Below, piece after piece: positions 56,101 to 64,000 of a stretch of DNA of 64,000 nucleotides. The first letter of the stretch is position 1. Every line of letters begins with the position of its first letter. The translations under genes and the position numbers were made by a program. The stretch lies in contig JAOARY010000030.1 of assembly GCA_025210335.1 (NCBI GenBank), forward strand, positions 51,640-115,639, in the 5' to 3' direction. Below the pieces are notes generated by a model that did no database searches, had not been told where the DNA came from, and worked only from the letters and a program-made list of their open reading frames with translations. The stretch comes from Peptostreptococcaceae bacterium (GTDB taxonomy: Bacteria; Bacillota; Clostridia; Peptostreptococcales; Peptostreptococcaceae).

Positions 56101-58468
56101 AATATTTAAAAATACCTTGTAATACTTCTTTACACTCTCCTAAATTTATTAAATTTATTTTAAAAGGTGTTTTTGGTGATATAAATAAATAGTCAAAATG
56201 TTTTTTAAAATCCATTATCTTATCTCTAACTAAATTTGAAACGAAATCTTTAGAAGAATTATATTTATTGTTTTCTTTATCAACATAATAAATCCACTCT
56301 TGGGAATGATTTTGATCTATCGGGTTATATATCTTTTTGCTATTTCCATCAGAATATATAAATGGAATTAAATTATTAGGTTTTAGTTTTCTAATAACTT
56401 CAATAGGCAAATCTTCTTCATTTATATTATTTTTCAATATAATTTGATAAGCCATATTAATCGGAGATAGTGGTGTAAATAATATCCTCTGATTTGAATC
56501 CAACTCTTTAATTATTCCTATTTTTAATAAGTTTTCTTCTAGTCTTCCTAATCTAACTTCTTCTATCTCATTTAATTTCATTAAATAAATTTCTAGAAAT
56601 TCACTATATAAATTTTCTAGTTCATCATTTAAATATGTTAGACTTGGAATAATTAAATGTTCTTTATAATATTCTAATATCTTTTTATATGCACTTTCCA
56701 ATTCATAATCAATTTCTAATTCTTCTTTTTTTAAATCTTGACTATTACTTAGACTTGCATATATAATCTGATTTTCTATAATCATATTTTCTAATCGTAA
56801 ATTTGCTCTAAATTCTTCTCTTGTAAAATAGTTTGCATTTTGAATTATAAGTTTTTGAGTATCTACATCATAGTCAAAATTACACTTCTTTTCATTTTTT
56901 ATTTTAAAAACTTTATCTCCATTTATCACAATCGGTCTATTGTAATTACTATCTATTACAAAATCTATATCTGAATCATTTATATTGAATTTTATTAAAC
57001 ATTCTTCTACATCACTATATTCTTTTAAGTTTTTTATTTTTATGGAATCTTCTTCTTGTATTGAATATCTATCTTTTTTATAATCTATCTCTGTTATATT
57101 AGAACTATACTTATCTCCAAATATAACACTATCATTATCATCATTAAATATAACTATTCCTTGATTTTTTACAATACCTTTAGATGTAGATTTTTTTTGT
57201 AATCTATATGCCGTTTTGTAATTTATTAAGAAGTCTTCTTTAAATTCAACTATCATTATTTTTAATTTTACTTTTTCATATTTTATCTCATAATAACTCG
57301 ATTGATTTTTATGATGAGTTATTTTTGCATTTATTCTTTTCCCTCTTGTTTTACATTCTACATACTTTAAATCAGATTTATTAATTTTCAGTCTATCGCT
57401 ACTATTACTAACATAATCTTCAAAATAAAAATCTAAATTAATAGTTTCTAATTTTAATGGATTAAAAATTATAATATTTCTTTCACGTCTACCAGTTTTA
57501 GTTTCTTCTGATTTCGCTCTGTTCCAATATACTAGTTGTTCACTCTCATTAATTAATTTTATATCTTTCAAATTATTTTCTTTTTCTTTATTTCTATTTT
57601 GATAATATTTTTTTATATCATCAAAATCTTTTTCATACCAATTATCTTTTTTTAACTCCCTTACACCATCTTCATCAAAATACTTTGGAAGAGTAGTATC
57701 CAAATCATGATATTTATGAGCACCGTAAACAATTCCAAATAATCTATTATTTTCTGCTAATGAAGCATTAATAGTATTCGAATCAGATTTATCTATGGAC
57801 TCCAAATTTGAATCATAAAATAAATTAAATCTATTATAATCAATAATTTCTAGTTCCTCTTTATTTAAAGATATTAAAAAATCCTTATAATCAAAAGCTG
57901 AAGTATTTGATTCATATATATCTTCACCCCTATTATTTACTGCAAATTTCATTACTTTTTTTTCAAAATTCTTCATCTTTGATTCTTTTACATCTTTATT
58001 CAAACTATCCATAATAGTTTTGTAGTACAAAGGCATACCTTGAGCTTCTAACCTTTTTGAACCATTAACAATACTATCTAAATCTGTATTATGTATAAAT
58101 AATATTGATTTAGATTCAAATTGAGTACCTTCTTTTCCAATATTATTTCTTAAATAGGTTAAGTAGTCAGATGAAATATCTGTATCTGTCTTTGAAACTA
58201 AAAGCTCTTTATCATTTATTTTTAATATATATGTTTTATAATTATTTATTTCAACATCTTCACTATCTTTAAATTTTAATACTCTATATAAATTATCAAC
58301 TTGGTTTTGTGTTTCAAACTGTATACTAAAACGCTCACCATCACTTATCGATATTTCCGATAAATATTCTATTACAGTTTTTGCTATATAATCATAAAAC
58401 AAATCATCTTGGCTATAATTCTTTTCTATATATTTCTTCTCTTTTAAATCACAGTATCCTTCTAACAT
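53177..58468 (-). CDS. dptH: DNA phosphorothioation-dependent restriction protein DptH (DndH)
   Basis: About 1763 residues. A HerA/FtsK-type ATPase occupies the C-terminal third: Walker A GVSGTGKTQ (Lys near 1428 from this start), VVIDVSGFSRS and Walker B LILVDEAENFL. Upstream, about residue 1165, LYPIEVKIGF is a PD-(D/E)xK nuclease motif, offering a cleavage activity. The large N-terminal part has no clear motif. DptH works with DptF and DptG to restrict DNA lacking phosphorothioate. The start is set at an ATG 9 bp after GGGG; upstream starts at 58477 and 58489 are possible. It overlaps the end of dptG. Confidence 0.88.
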   Translation of the reverse strand: MLEGYCDLKEKKYIEKNYSQDDLFYDYIAKTVIEYLSEISISDGERFSIQFETQNQVDNLYRVLKFKDSEDVEINNYKTYILKINDKELLVSKTDTDISSDYLTYLRNNIGKEGTQFESKSILFIHNTDLDSIVNGSKRLEAQGMPLYYKTIMDSLNKDVKESKMKNFEKKVMKFAVNNRGEDIYESNTSAFDYKDFLISLNKEELEIIDYNRFNLFYDSNLESIDKSDSNTINASLAENNRLFGIVYGAHKYHDLDTTLPKYFDEDGVRELKKDNWYEKDFDDIKKYYQNRNKEKENNLKDIKLINESEQLVYWNRAKSEETKTGRRERNIIIFNPLKLETINLDFYFEDYVSNSSDRLKINKSDLKYVECKTRGKRINAKITHHKNQSSYYEIKYEKVKLKIMIVEFKEDFLINYKTAYRLQKKSTSKGIVKNQGIVIFNDDNDSVIFGDKYSSNITEIDYKKDRYSIQEEDSIKIKNLKEYSDVEECLIKFNINDSDIDFVIDSNYNRPIVINGDKVFKIKNEKKCNFDYDVDTQKLIIQNANYFTREEFRANLRLENMIIENQIIYASLSNSQDLKKEELEIDYELESAYKKILEYYKEHLIIPSLTYLNDELENLYSEFLEIYLMKLNEIEEVRLGRLEENLLKIGIIKELDSNQRILFTPLSPINMAYQIILKNNINEEDLPIEVIRKLKPNNLIPFIYSDGNSKKIYNPIDQNHSQEWIYYVDKENNKYNSSKDFVSNLVRDKIMDFKKHFDYLFISPKTPFKINLINLGECKEVLQGIFKYYQRQLNNKVSVEKLTNIEINIYSDMEEYNVFEEISFYEDVNLIKEHFDLDLKLKNYEESDLIDIYREKVHFNKRKIDNEFEYSHISFYKIQDQGKQGSLDLEKIQTGVSISGLISGVNSIYDKNEYVTGFGTKNMNIDNILLELSVKLNNIHKYAYSGEQLTKDRGIITTITDDENKKIDRLYDKSHWITFIDPKVDLNFFKNNPNSKDLLIIHYSDQYTTTTGYDAITVTRKSNQYKILLDEYLKNKCTIDNIINSDEIINLFNSTNGEWLLNLISRDNKKKEKNRDYFSKEKLSIISALKMSLAFLDNENIYWIPVSLEEVVRISGGIGLKLNESLLSAKKLDSKNELCDDLLMVGIDTSLDKLKVYLYPIEVKIGFNKTNVKEKGKNQIHNLIEFLNQNLVDKMRISLKKKVYRNFIIQLALVSLKKLIIYDIWSEKKYQEFLESEYIKDLLSDDYKLMIYNNETEYDYIFSSIKKGALISFKKEETIKDIYEEDEILCIKLLEGDMFKYLGEDINKIKEFYNKDKFDEFLISKKFIDKENILKENQKYKNFGRAYNINYDLISEDKDILISNNYDEVKTYEREVLKNEVESDIKRIEVLLGHDEFSDTKTYWYPNDTSKSVNMNTGIIGVSGTGKTQCTMSVIAQIHEQMKNEEDFGILIFDYNKDYSDKDSEFVKRLKPKILQPHKLPFNPFSLNTEEEKPLLPLHTANVIRDTMQRAYNLREVQRSILRDCIIKSYERRGIEKGDSNTWDKIPPTFNDLFVAYTDREDVKEDSLYSIISELNDFKVFEEDPLETTNIYDLIKGVVVIDVSGFSRSIQNLVIAITLDQLYSQIVSRKHSRKEIDLIEVRKLILVDEAENFLSQNFDSMKKILKEGRKYGVGTILSTQNLSDFVTSENDYQQYVLNWVVHKISNVKSKDIRRLFEASKSEELEILNKIKKLEKHYSILNLGNNEPKCIRDKPFYELYQEI

Positions 58469-59855
58469 ATTTAGCATCCCCACTATCACTTTTTTTCTCT
58501 AATAAATTTAATTTTTCAAATAAATTTGTTGTTTCTTCTTTTGACTTTTTATCAAAGAATATTCCTCTTCTTTCAAACTCTTTAAATAAGCTAGTTAACC
58601 TAATATTTTCTTTATCTTTTATGCATATTTTTGTCAAAAATATTAACTGTTCTCTTTTTAGACTCAAACAACTACCATATCGTCCTCTTTTTCTCGAATA
58701 ATGTTTTCTTAAGAAATTTTCAATCCAATTCTTATATTTATTTGCTACACCACTTTTCCCTTGATCATTTTTAAAAACATGCTTTACTAAAGAGTTAAAA
58801 TAATATATTGAATTTATTAATTCATTATCATTAGGCTCAAATATCATATCATCAAAAAATTCTTCACCATTAGATTTTTTTAGATTTTCTTTATATCTAT
58901 TAGATATAATATCTACATTTTGAGATTCTTTTTTAATATCTTCAGATTCTAAATTTTCTAACGCATTTTTTATATCTGTATAAGAAAATATTTTCTCATC
59001 TTCTATAGCATAATTTAAAAAATTTATTGTATTTACATGTGCAAATAAATTTCGACCTTTAGATTCTATGGTTTTAAACCCTCTACTAAAACCCAGTCTA
59101 CTTTCAGATATTTTTTCTTCATACAAATTAAAATATAATTCACTTGGTTTAGTTAAATCTGTATCAAGTAAAGCATCCAACTTAATTACCAACTGTGTAC
59201 AATAAAACATATAATAAAGTTTTATTAATTCTAAAAAATTTTCTAAAAATAATTTAGAATCTTGCATTATAAATTTTATATCTTCCATAAAAACTTCATT
59301 TACAAATGGTAACAAACTTTTATATTTAGTATTTGTTTTTTTATTTATCTCTTTTAATTCAAATGCACTTTCCAAAGCATTTAATATCAATTTTTCTAAT
59401 ACATTTATATCATCTAAATATTTTTCCTCTTCAAATATATGATTTTCTAGATTATAAAATAAAATATTAAAAATAAAATTTCCCATATCTTTAATTCTTA
59501 AATTTCCCTCTTCTTTGTATAAATATATTTTTGGATTAAAATTAATTATATTATCTTCCTCAAAATATAAATCCTGAATTATCATTTTTAATCTATTTAT
59601 ATTATCAGAATCAATCATTAAGTCATTAACTTTTTGGAAAAATACTTCCTTATCAAAATTATTTTTAATATCTTTTTTAATAAGATTTTTACATATGACA
59701 CTCAATATATCTGAAAAATTCTCATATATATCATCTATATTTTTATTATTTGTTGTAAAGGGTAATACTTCTAAATATTTTTTTTCATTGTGCTTGAAAG
59801 ATTTTTCTTGAAATTTATATACTTCTTCTAATTTATCAGGATTAAATTTTATCAA
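58449..59855 (-). CDS. dptG: DNA phosphorothioation-dependent restriction protein DptG (DndG)
   Basis: 468 residues, helical and highly charged, with no catalytic motif visible. Assigned mainly from its size and its place between DptF and DptH, matching the dptFGH operon; sequence features such as KYKNWIENFLRKHYSRKRGRY near the C-terminus fit the family as I remember it. DptG is part of the restriction complex. Starts 2 bp after the dptF stop and runs 20-40 bp into dptH, so the three are translated together. Confidence 0.82.
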   Translation of the reverse strand: MIKFNPDKLEEVYKFQEKSFKHNEKKYLEVLPFTTNNKNIDDIYENFSDILSVICKNLIKKDIKNNFDKEVFFQKVNDLMIDSDNINRLKMIIQDLYFEEDNIINFNPKIYLYKEEGNLRIKDMGNFIFNILFYNLENHIFEEEKYLDDINVLEKLILNALESAFELKEINKKTNTKYKSLLPFVNEVFMEDIKFIMQDSKLFLENFLELIKLYYMFYCTQLVIKLDALLDTDLTKPSELYFNLYEEKISESRLGFSRGFKTIESKGRNLFAHVNTINFLNYAIEDEKIFSYTDIKNALENLESEDIKKESQNVDIISNRYKENLKKSNGEEFFDDMIFEPNDNELINSIYYFNSLVKHVFKNDQGKSGVANKYKNWIENFLRKHYSRKRGRYGSCLSLKREQLIFLTKICIKDKENIRLTSLFKEFERRGIFFDKKSKEETTNLFEKLNLLEKKSDSGDAKYVRRIL

Positions 59856-59857
59856 TT

Positions 59858-61600
59858 TTAAACCTCCTCAAAACTAAATAATCCCATTTCATCTAATAGC
59901 ATGTATTTTTTATTTGAATTATTTATTTTTTCCTCTATGATTAATTCCTTTTTCATATCTCCAAAACTAATTATTTTTTCTATAAATTTAATAAAATTAA
60001 TAAAATCATTTTTGTCTTTTTTATTTGGTCTGTATCCATCATTTATTCTTTTTAATAACTTATATAGAAAATAATCTATTTTTATTTTTTCTTCTTGGGT
60101 TTCCTCTTTATTTTTAAATATTAGTTCTATACTTTTTTCGAACTTACTTGGAGTATAATTTTCTATATTACTTCTATTTTCATATCCTTTTCTCAAACTT
60201 AAATTTTGAATAACCTTGTGATTTAATTGATTTTTACCAATTCTAATAACCATATTGTTTTTAGAACTTTTTCCATACCAATTAACTATAGATTCTTCAA
60301 CATTTTTATATAGTTTTATTAAATTTTTATCATTAACATTATATATATATATATTTTTTACAAAATCATTATAAATCTGATCTTCTAGTTTAAAATAATC
60401 ATTTTTTGGTAATAATTTATAACTTCTTATGAAAAATTTTGAAAACAAGTCCATATTCTCTTCATAAATACTATCTAATGATTCTTCTAAAAATCCATCA
60501 AAATCTAAACTTATATATTTATCTGTTATCTCATTATAGTTATTTCTTATGTTCAATTCTAATATAAGATTATCTATTTCTTCTTTTCTATAATTTATAG
60601 GATCTAATAAGTTTATAGTTTTTAATATATTTGAAGAGTCTTTTCTTTCATACATGCTATATGGCATTAACATAGTTACAAAATCCTTCTTATCTAGCTT
60701 CTCTATAGCATTTAATAATTTTTTATTACTTAATTTATCCAATTTTAAAGGTACTATTAAATCATATATAAAATTCAATAATGCTCTTGTAGATATTATT
60801 AATTTATACTTTAGCATTCCTTCTATTAAAATTTTTATAATTTCTTGCTTCAAACTATTACTAAACAATAGTTCATAGTTTAGTTTAATTGGACAAGTCT
60901 TATTATTCTCACAATTATATTTACATGTATTTTCATAGCTTTTATAAAATTCATTTTCAACATTGTCTTTATTGATTATCTTATCAATTAATCTTTCTAT
61001 ATATTGAGACTTAACACCATCTTCATATAATTCAAACATATTATAATCACTAAAATTAACAAAATCAAAATTCTCATAAACTTCTTTTGTATTATTTTCC
61101 TTTAATTTGTTTCCTAATATATTTTTGCTATCTATAAAGTTTATCAAAGTTCTAAATTCATCTTTATGATTTGACTCAATAAAATTATTCAAAGTACCAA
61201 GATTTATCGCTAATAAAAATTTTTCATTTGATTGATTCGACAAATTTTTATCTTTAAAATTTTCTAATCTTTCACTTAAATGTTCTTTATAATCTTTTCT
61301 AAAATCATCACTTTCAGTTGCATCATTATGTATATTAAATTGATTTAACTTATTTGGATATTTATTTCTTAGATATGATATAAGATGTGATTTACCATCT
61401 CCTACGCTACCACAAATCATTATTAGTCGAGAATTATTAGAGTTTAATGCTTCGTCTATTTTATTTTCTAATTCCTTTTGTATCTCTGTCTCTACATGCA
61501 TATATTCTTTAAAATAGCTAAACTCATTGATTCCTTCAACAGCTTCCTTTGATGATTCTTTTAATTTTCTTAAACTACTTATAAAACAATTATTCTCCAT
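59858..61600 (-). CDS. dptF: DNA phosphorothioation-dependent restriction protein DptF (DndF)
   Basis: 580 residues. Walker A GSVGDGKS at 64-71, following the hydrophobic strand LIMIC. A cysteine cluster CKYNCENNKTCPIKLNYELL is characteristic of DptF. An ATPase of the phosphorothioate-sensing restriction complex that attacks DNA without the sulfur mark. First gene of the minus-strand defence operon, behind a good promoter; GAGG precedes the ATG. Confidence 0.9.
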   Translation of the reverse strand: MENNCFISSLRKLKESSKEAVEGINEFSYFKEYMHVETEIQKELENKIDEALNSNNSRLIMICGSVGDGKSHLISYLRNKYPNKLNQFNIHNDATESDDFRKDYKEHLSERLENFKDKNLSNQSNEKFLLAINLGTLNNFIESNHKDEFRTLINFIDSKNILGNKLKENNTKEVYENFDFVNFSDYNMFELYEDGVKSQYIERLIDKIINKDNVENEFYKSYENTCKYNCENNKTCPIKLNYELLFSNSLKQEIIKILIEGMLKYKLIISTRALLNFIYDLIVPLKLDKLSNKKLLNAIEKLDKKDFVTMLMPYSMYERKDSSNILKTINLLDPINYRKEEIDNLILELNIRNNYNEITDKYISLDFDGFLEESLDSIYEENMDLFSKFFIRSYKLLPKNDYFKLEDQIYNDFVKNIYIYNVNDKNLIKLYKNVEESIVNWYGKSSKNNMVIRIGKNQLNHKVIQNLSLRKGYENRSNIENYTPSKFEKSIELIFKNKEETQEEKIKIDYFLYKLLKRINDGYRPNKKDKNDFINFIKFIEKIISFGDMKKELIIEEKINNSNKKYMLLDEMGLFSFEEV

Positions 61601-61858
61601 AAAATTATCATCCTCATTCTAATTATTTTGAAAATTTATTTTTATACAAAAATACAAATAATTATTCCTTATTTTGAATTATATCTTATTTATTATTATT
61701 ATTTCAATAATTATTACTAATTTACTATTTACTTTTTAATTTTTTGATAAACCATTTTTAATTATATATTATTTTTTTTACAATAAACTTAAATAGCTAT
61801 AAATAAGTATTTTTATCATTAAAAAAATAAAATTTTAGCAACTATATCAATACATAAA
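61601..61858. other. very AT-rich intergenic region upstream of dptF
   Basis: About 260 bp with almost no G or C. Holds the dptF promoter (61678-61707) and nothing else recognised. Confidence 0.5.
61678..61707 (-). promoter_or_regulatory. promoter of the dptFGH operon
   Basis: Minus strand TTGAAA (61707-61702), 18-bp spacer, TATAAT (61683-61678). Start near 61671, about 70 nt ahead of dptF. Confidence 0.55.
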
Positions 61859-61891
61859 AATAGCAAGAATCATATTAATCTCCTTGCTATT
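61859..61891 (-). terminator. terminator after the small membrane protein gene
   Basis: 9-bp stem AATAGCAAG/CTTGCTATT, followed on the minus strand by TTTTTATG. Separates the flank genes from the dpt operon. Confidence 0.8.
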
Positions 61892-61901
61892 AATCTTATT
61901 T

Positions 61902-62159
61902 TTATAACCATATATTTTTATATTGGAATTTGTAATATATAATCATTTGAAACATCAACAAACATAAAAAAACTAAATAAGCAACCTTTCCTTTTTGTTT
62001 ATATATATTTATACACATAAATGTCGCTACATATAATTGCATCAATTGCATTGTAATTAAACTATGTAGATCTAATTTATTATTATGAAAAACTATTATT
62101 ACTACCCCAAATAATATAAGTATTACGGTATTTATTGCTATAAGCTTTAATTTTGTCAT
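61902..62159 (-). CDS. small membrane protein of unknown function (85 aa)
   Basis: 85 residues with three hydrophobic helices (about 7-24, 35-52, 59-77) and short basic ends. No family recognised. It follows the acetyltransferase gene by 15 bp, so the two share a transcript ending in the hairpin just downstream. Confidence 0.65.
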   Translation of the reverse strand: MTKLKLIAINTVILILFGVVIIVFHNNKLDLHSLITMQLMQLYVATFMCINIYKQKGKVAYLVFLCLLMFQMIIYYKFQYKNIWL

Positions 62160-62174
62160 AATTTACCTACTTTC

Positions 62175-62630
62175 TTATATAATTTTTCTCATAACAGTAA
62201 ACTCTATATTATTAATATATTCTATTCCTATTTCTTCAAATCCATATTTATCATATACTTTTATAGCTCGTTTGTTAAAACTCCTAACAATTAATCTTAT
62301 TTCTTTTGCATCATAATTATTATTTATGTACTCCAAAATTTTTGGCATAACTTTATTACTATAACCCTTTCCACAATAATTAGGTTCTAGTCCTATCCCA
62401 AAGCTTATTATACCTTCTAAATCAATTAATCTTATGTATCCTATGAAATCGTTATTTTCATAAAGAGAAAAAAATTCTTTATCTCTTTTGTCATCATTTA
62501 CTATACCTATATTATTTCTTATCGCCAAATCCATAGAAGGCATATTATATACCTTGTATTCACTTTGGTAATTCCAATCAAATATACTCCTTACTTGTTC
62601 TTTTTTAAGATTTTTTATTTTTATTTCCAT
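62175..62630 (-). CDS. GNAT-family N-acetyltransferase
   Basis: 151 residues from the ATG at 62630 (AAGGGTG upstream); a GTG three codons earlier lies against that site. FSLYENNDFIGYIRLIDLEG, then GIGLEPNYCGKGYSNKVMPK is the acetyl-CoA-binding motif A (Q/RxxGxG/A variant CGKGYS) and VRSFNKRAIKVYDKYGFEEI is motif B, the RimI/PhnO-like pattern. Acetylates an unknown amine or protein. Closest to small-molecule or antibiotic acetyltransferases in plan; substrate cannot be told. Confidence 0.85.
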   Translation of the reverse strand: MEIKIKNLKKEQVRSIFDWNYQSEYKVYNMPSMDLAIRNNIGIVNDDKRDKEFFSLYENNDFIGYIRLIDLEGIISFGIGLEPNYCGKGYSNKVMPKILEYINNNYDAKEIRLIVRSFNKRAIKVYDKYGFEEIGIEYINNIEFTVMRKII

Positions 62631-62700
62631 ATTTCTCACCCTTGATTTATTTTAATCCAAAAATAATTTTTTTACAATATATCTATTTATTTCTTTTCTA

Positions 62701-62780
62701 TTCAGGGTTAAAACCCTGAATATTGTATTTTACGGGTTAAAACCCTGAATCTTATGTTTTACGGGTTAAAACCCTGAATT
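62701..62780 (+). repeat. three palindromic repeats at 29-bp spacing (operator array)
   Basis: GGGTTAAAACCCTGAAT occurs at 62705-62721, 62734-62750 and 62763-62779, each start exactly 29 bp from the last. Each core is a perfect dyad, GGGTT-AA-AACCC, extended to CAGGGTT/AACCCTG in the first copy. The last repeat ends 5 bp before the -35 box of the next promoter, the usual place for activator or repressor binding. Confidence 0.85.
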
Positions 62781-62783
62781 TCA

Positions 62784-62812
62784 TTGACCTTTTGGAAATT
62801 TTATGCTATTAT
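62784..62812 (+). promoter_or_regulatory. promoter of the SatD-like gene
   Basis: TTGACC (62784-62789), 17-bp spacer, TATTAT (62807-62812). Each box matches at 5 of 6 positions. Starts about 15-20 nt before the GTG start codon. Confidence 0.65.
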
Positions 62813-62836
62813 TTTTTTAGAAGGGAGTGGCTTAAA

Positions 62837-63685
62837 GTGACTAATTCCAAAAATCTTCATATCAATGAAGTCAAAGAATATTTCAAATCATATAACAGTA
62901 TTAGCATAGCTGATTTTTATAATTTTTATAAAAATATTGATAATACAATAAAAAAAAATTCAGTCGAATCACTTATATATGAATTACAACAAAATAATAT
63001 AATAAAATTTATTGCAAGAGATCAATATATGCTTGTAGATTCAAATTATAAACAAATTCAGAATTATATTGTTATCAGTATGGATATAATAAAATCTACA
63101 AAAATTGATTACAAAAAATTTAACAAGGACTTAAATGACAAAGTGAAAAATTTAAATAATTTTATTAATAAAATTTATAATACTAATAGAGAATTTCACA
63201 TATCACAAGGGGATGCAATCCAAATAATAATTCCTTTTAGTGATATTTTTATATACTTATTAATATCTGCTATAGCTCATCTAAGACCTTATAAACTTCG
63301 ATATGCCATAAGTGTTGGTAGTTTTGATTCTGAACTCAAAAAAAATTCTTGGGATATGAATGGTCCTATATTTTGGAATGCTAGTGATTGTATAGCTAAA
63401 TTAAAGAAAAGCACAAATTATGATGGCTTGATTATTAGCGAATACAGTTATTCTGATTTAATTTGTAACAATATCCTTTCATTGATAAATGTCAATTTAT
63501 CTAAAATTACTGATAAACAATGGGAAGCTATAAAATTAGATTTGTCTAATGAGGAATCAAAATCTATAGAAAAAAAATTAAATATAACACTTACAAGTTA
63601 CTATGAAAGATTATCTAATTCAAATATTTCTAATATAATTAAGGCTTTAAAATCCATAGTTGAAATAATTAAAAAAAGGAGATGA
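62837..63685 (+). CDS. SatD-like protein with N-terminal helical (possibly winged-helix) domain
   Basis: About 282 residues from a GTG placed 9 bp after AAGGGAG; an upstream ATG at 62792 overlaps the promoter and is unlikely. Residues about 1-65 look like a small winged-helix DNA-binding domain (helices then NNIIKFIARDQYMLVD). The core resembles SatD: YIVISMDIIKSTKI, HISQGDAIQIIIP and MNGPIFWNASDCIAKL, compared with GDEFQALL and DGPAYWHAR in the family, a fold akin to nucleotide cyclases. Role unknown; it could regulate its own promoter through the upstream repeats (inference). Confidence 0.65.
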   Translation: MTNSKNLHINEVKEYFKSYNSISIADFYNFYKNIDNTIKKNSVESLIYELQQNNIIKFIARDQYMLVDSNYKQIQNYIVISMDIIKSTKIDYKKFNKDLNDKVKNLNNFINKIYNTNREFHISQGDAIQIIIPFSDIFIYLLISAIAHLRPYKLRYAISVGSFDSELKKNSWDMNGPIFWNASDCIAKLKKSTNYDGLIISEYSYSDLICNNILSLINVNLSKITDKQWEAIKLDLSNEESKSIEKKLNITLTSYYERLSNSNISNIIKALKSIVEIIKKRR

Positions 63686-63756
63686 CCTGTAGTTAATAAA
63701 TTTATTTACAAAAGTGTTTTAATGTGTTTATATTTTACTAAGGAGTTGATGAACAC

Positions 63757-64000
63757 ATGAAATACATTGTAAATTACAAACCAAAAGATTTTGCTGAGTT
63801 GTTGAATGTATCAGTAAAAACACTTCAAAGGTGGGATAGACAAAATATACTCAAAGCAAAGCGTACTCCAACTAATCGAAGTATACCTACGACCAATATT
63901 TAGATTACAAAGGAGTTAAAGAAAAAATAGAAAGGAAAAAAGTTATATATACTAGAGTGTCTACTAATAATCAAAAAGATGACTTAGAGAATCAAATTGA
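63757..64000 (+). pseudogene. IS607-family serine recombinase gene, frameshifted, partial (runs off right edge)
   Basis: Begins MKYIVNYKPKDFAELLNVSV then KTLQRWDRQNILKAKRTPTNR, the MerR-like helix-turn-helix of IS607 OrfA. Near 63880 the frame breaks: the original frame stops at 63901-63903. Another frame, one base away, continues YTYDQYLDYKGVKEKIERKK and then VIYTRVSTNNQKDDLENQ with the catalytic YxRVS of serine recombinases. A single lost base explains it. Start by ATG at 63757, AAGGAG 12 bp upstream. Confidence 0.85.

Noticed and set aside
62701..62780. Possible CRISPR remnant
   Set aside because: Only three copies with 6-12 nt between them, no cas genes, and placement against a promoter fits operators better.
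63757..63903. Programmed ribosomal frameshift in the IS607-type gene
   Set aside because: No slippery heptamer or downstream pseudoknot is evident near 63880; a one-base deletion is simpler.

Overview
The window comes from a very AT-rich, anaerobic low-GC Firmicute, probably of the class Clostridia. The ribosomal gene order, the Firmicute tmk-holB-ricT-yabB-rsmI cluster and A/T-ending codons support this. An in-frame UGA with a bacterial SECIS hairpin in a peroxiredoxin shows that the organism makes selenoproteins, as amino-acid-fermenting relatives of Peptostreptococcaceae do. The genus cannot be fixed from the sequence alone. No rRNA, tRNA or CRISPR array was seen.

Layout. Positions 1-6953 hold the housekeeping cluster tmk, holB, ricT, (gap), thioredoxin-like, yabB, rsmI on the minus strand. 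It is interrupted by a plus-strand sodium symporter with a 35-residue MetS-type small subunit. Positions 7282-9278 (plus) hold a lipoprotein and the selenocysteine peroxiredoxin. Positions 9356-29722 (minus) form one large ribosomal block: rpsJ-rplC-D-W-B-rpsS-rplV-rpsC-rplP-rpmC-rpsQ-rplN-X-E-rpsN-H-rplF-R-rpsE-rpmD-rplO-secY-adk-map-KOW gene-infA-rpmJ-rpsM-K-D-rpoA-rplQ, then ecfA1-ecfA2-ecfT-truA-rplM-rpsI. Positions 30416-38086 are a mixed accessory stretch: a CapA-like protein, two envelope proteins of unknown role, a XapX small membrane protein behind a terminator-bearing leader, a glyoxalase, a very acidic secreted protein and a chemoreceptor.

Positions 38247-61600 form a defence island. 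A PLD-helicase fusion with altered catalytic motifs is followed by plus-strand dndC-dndD-dndE-dndA, which put phosphorothioate sulfur into the DNA backbone. Converging on these from the far side is a minus-strand run: dptF-dptG-dptH, the phosphorothioate-dependent restriction partner, then a terminator, a six-helix Cys-rich membrane protein, an RdrA-like ATPase and an RdrB-like adenosine deaminase. The last two are the signature pair of RADAR anti-phage defence. The most notable result is that RADAR, with an unfamiliar membrane partner, sits directly behind a complete Dnd/Dpt restriction module. DndB is absent, and a 9-bp dyad straddles the predicted dnd promoter.

Positions 61859-64000 are the island flank: a small membrane protein, a GNAT acetyltransferase, three 29-bp-spaced palindromic repeats directly upstream of a promoter and a SatD-like gene, and a frameshifted IS607-type recombinase gene running off the right edge.
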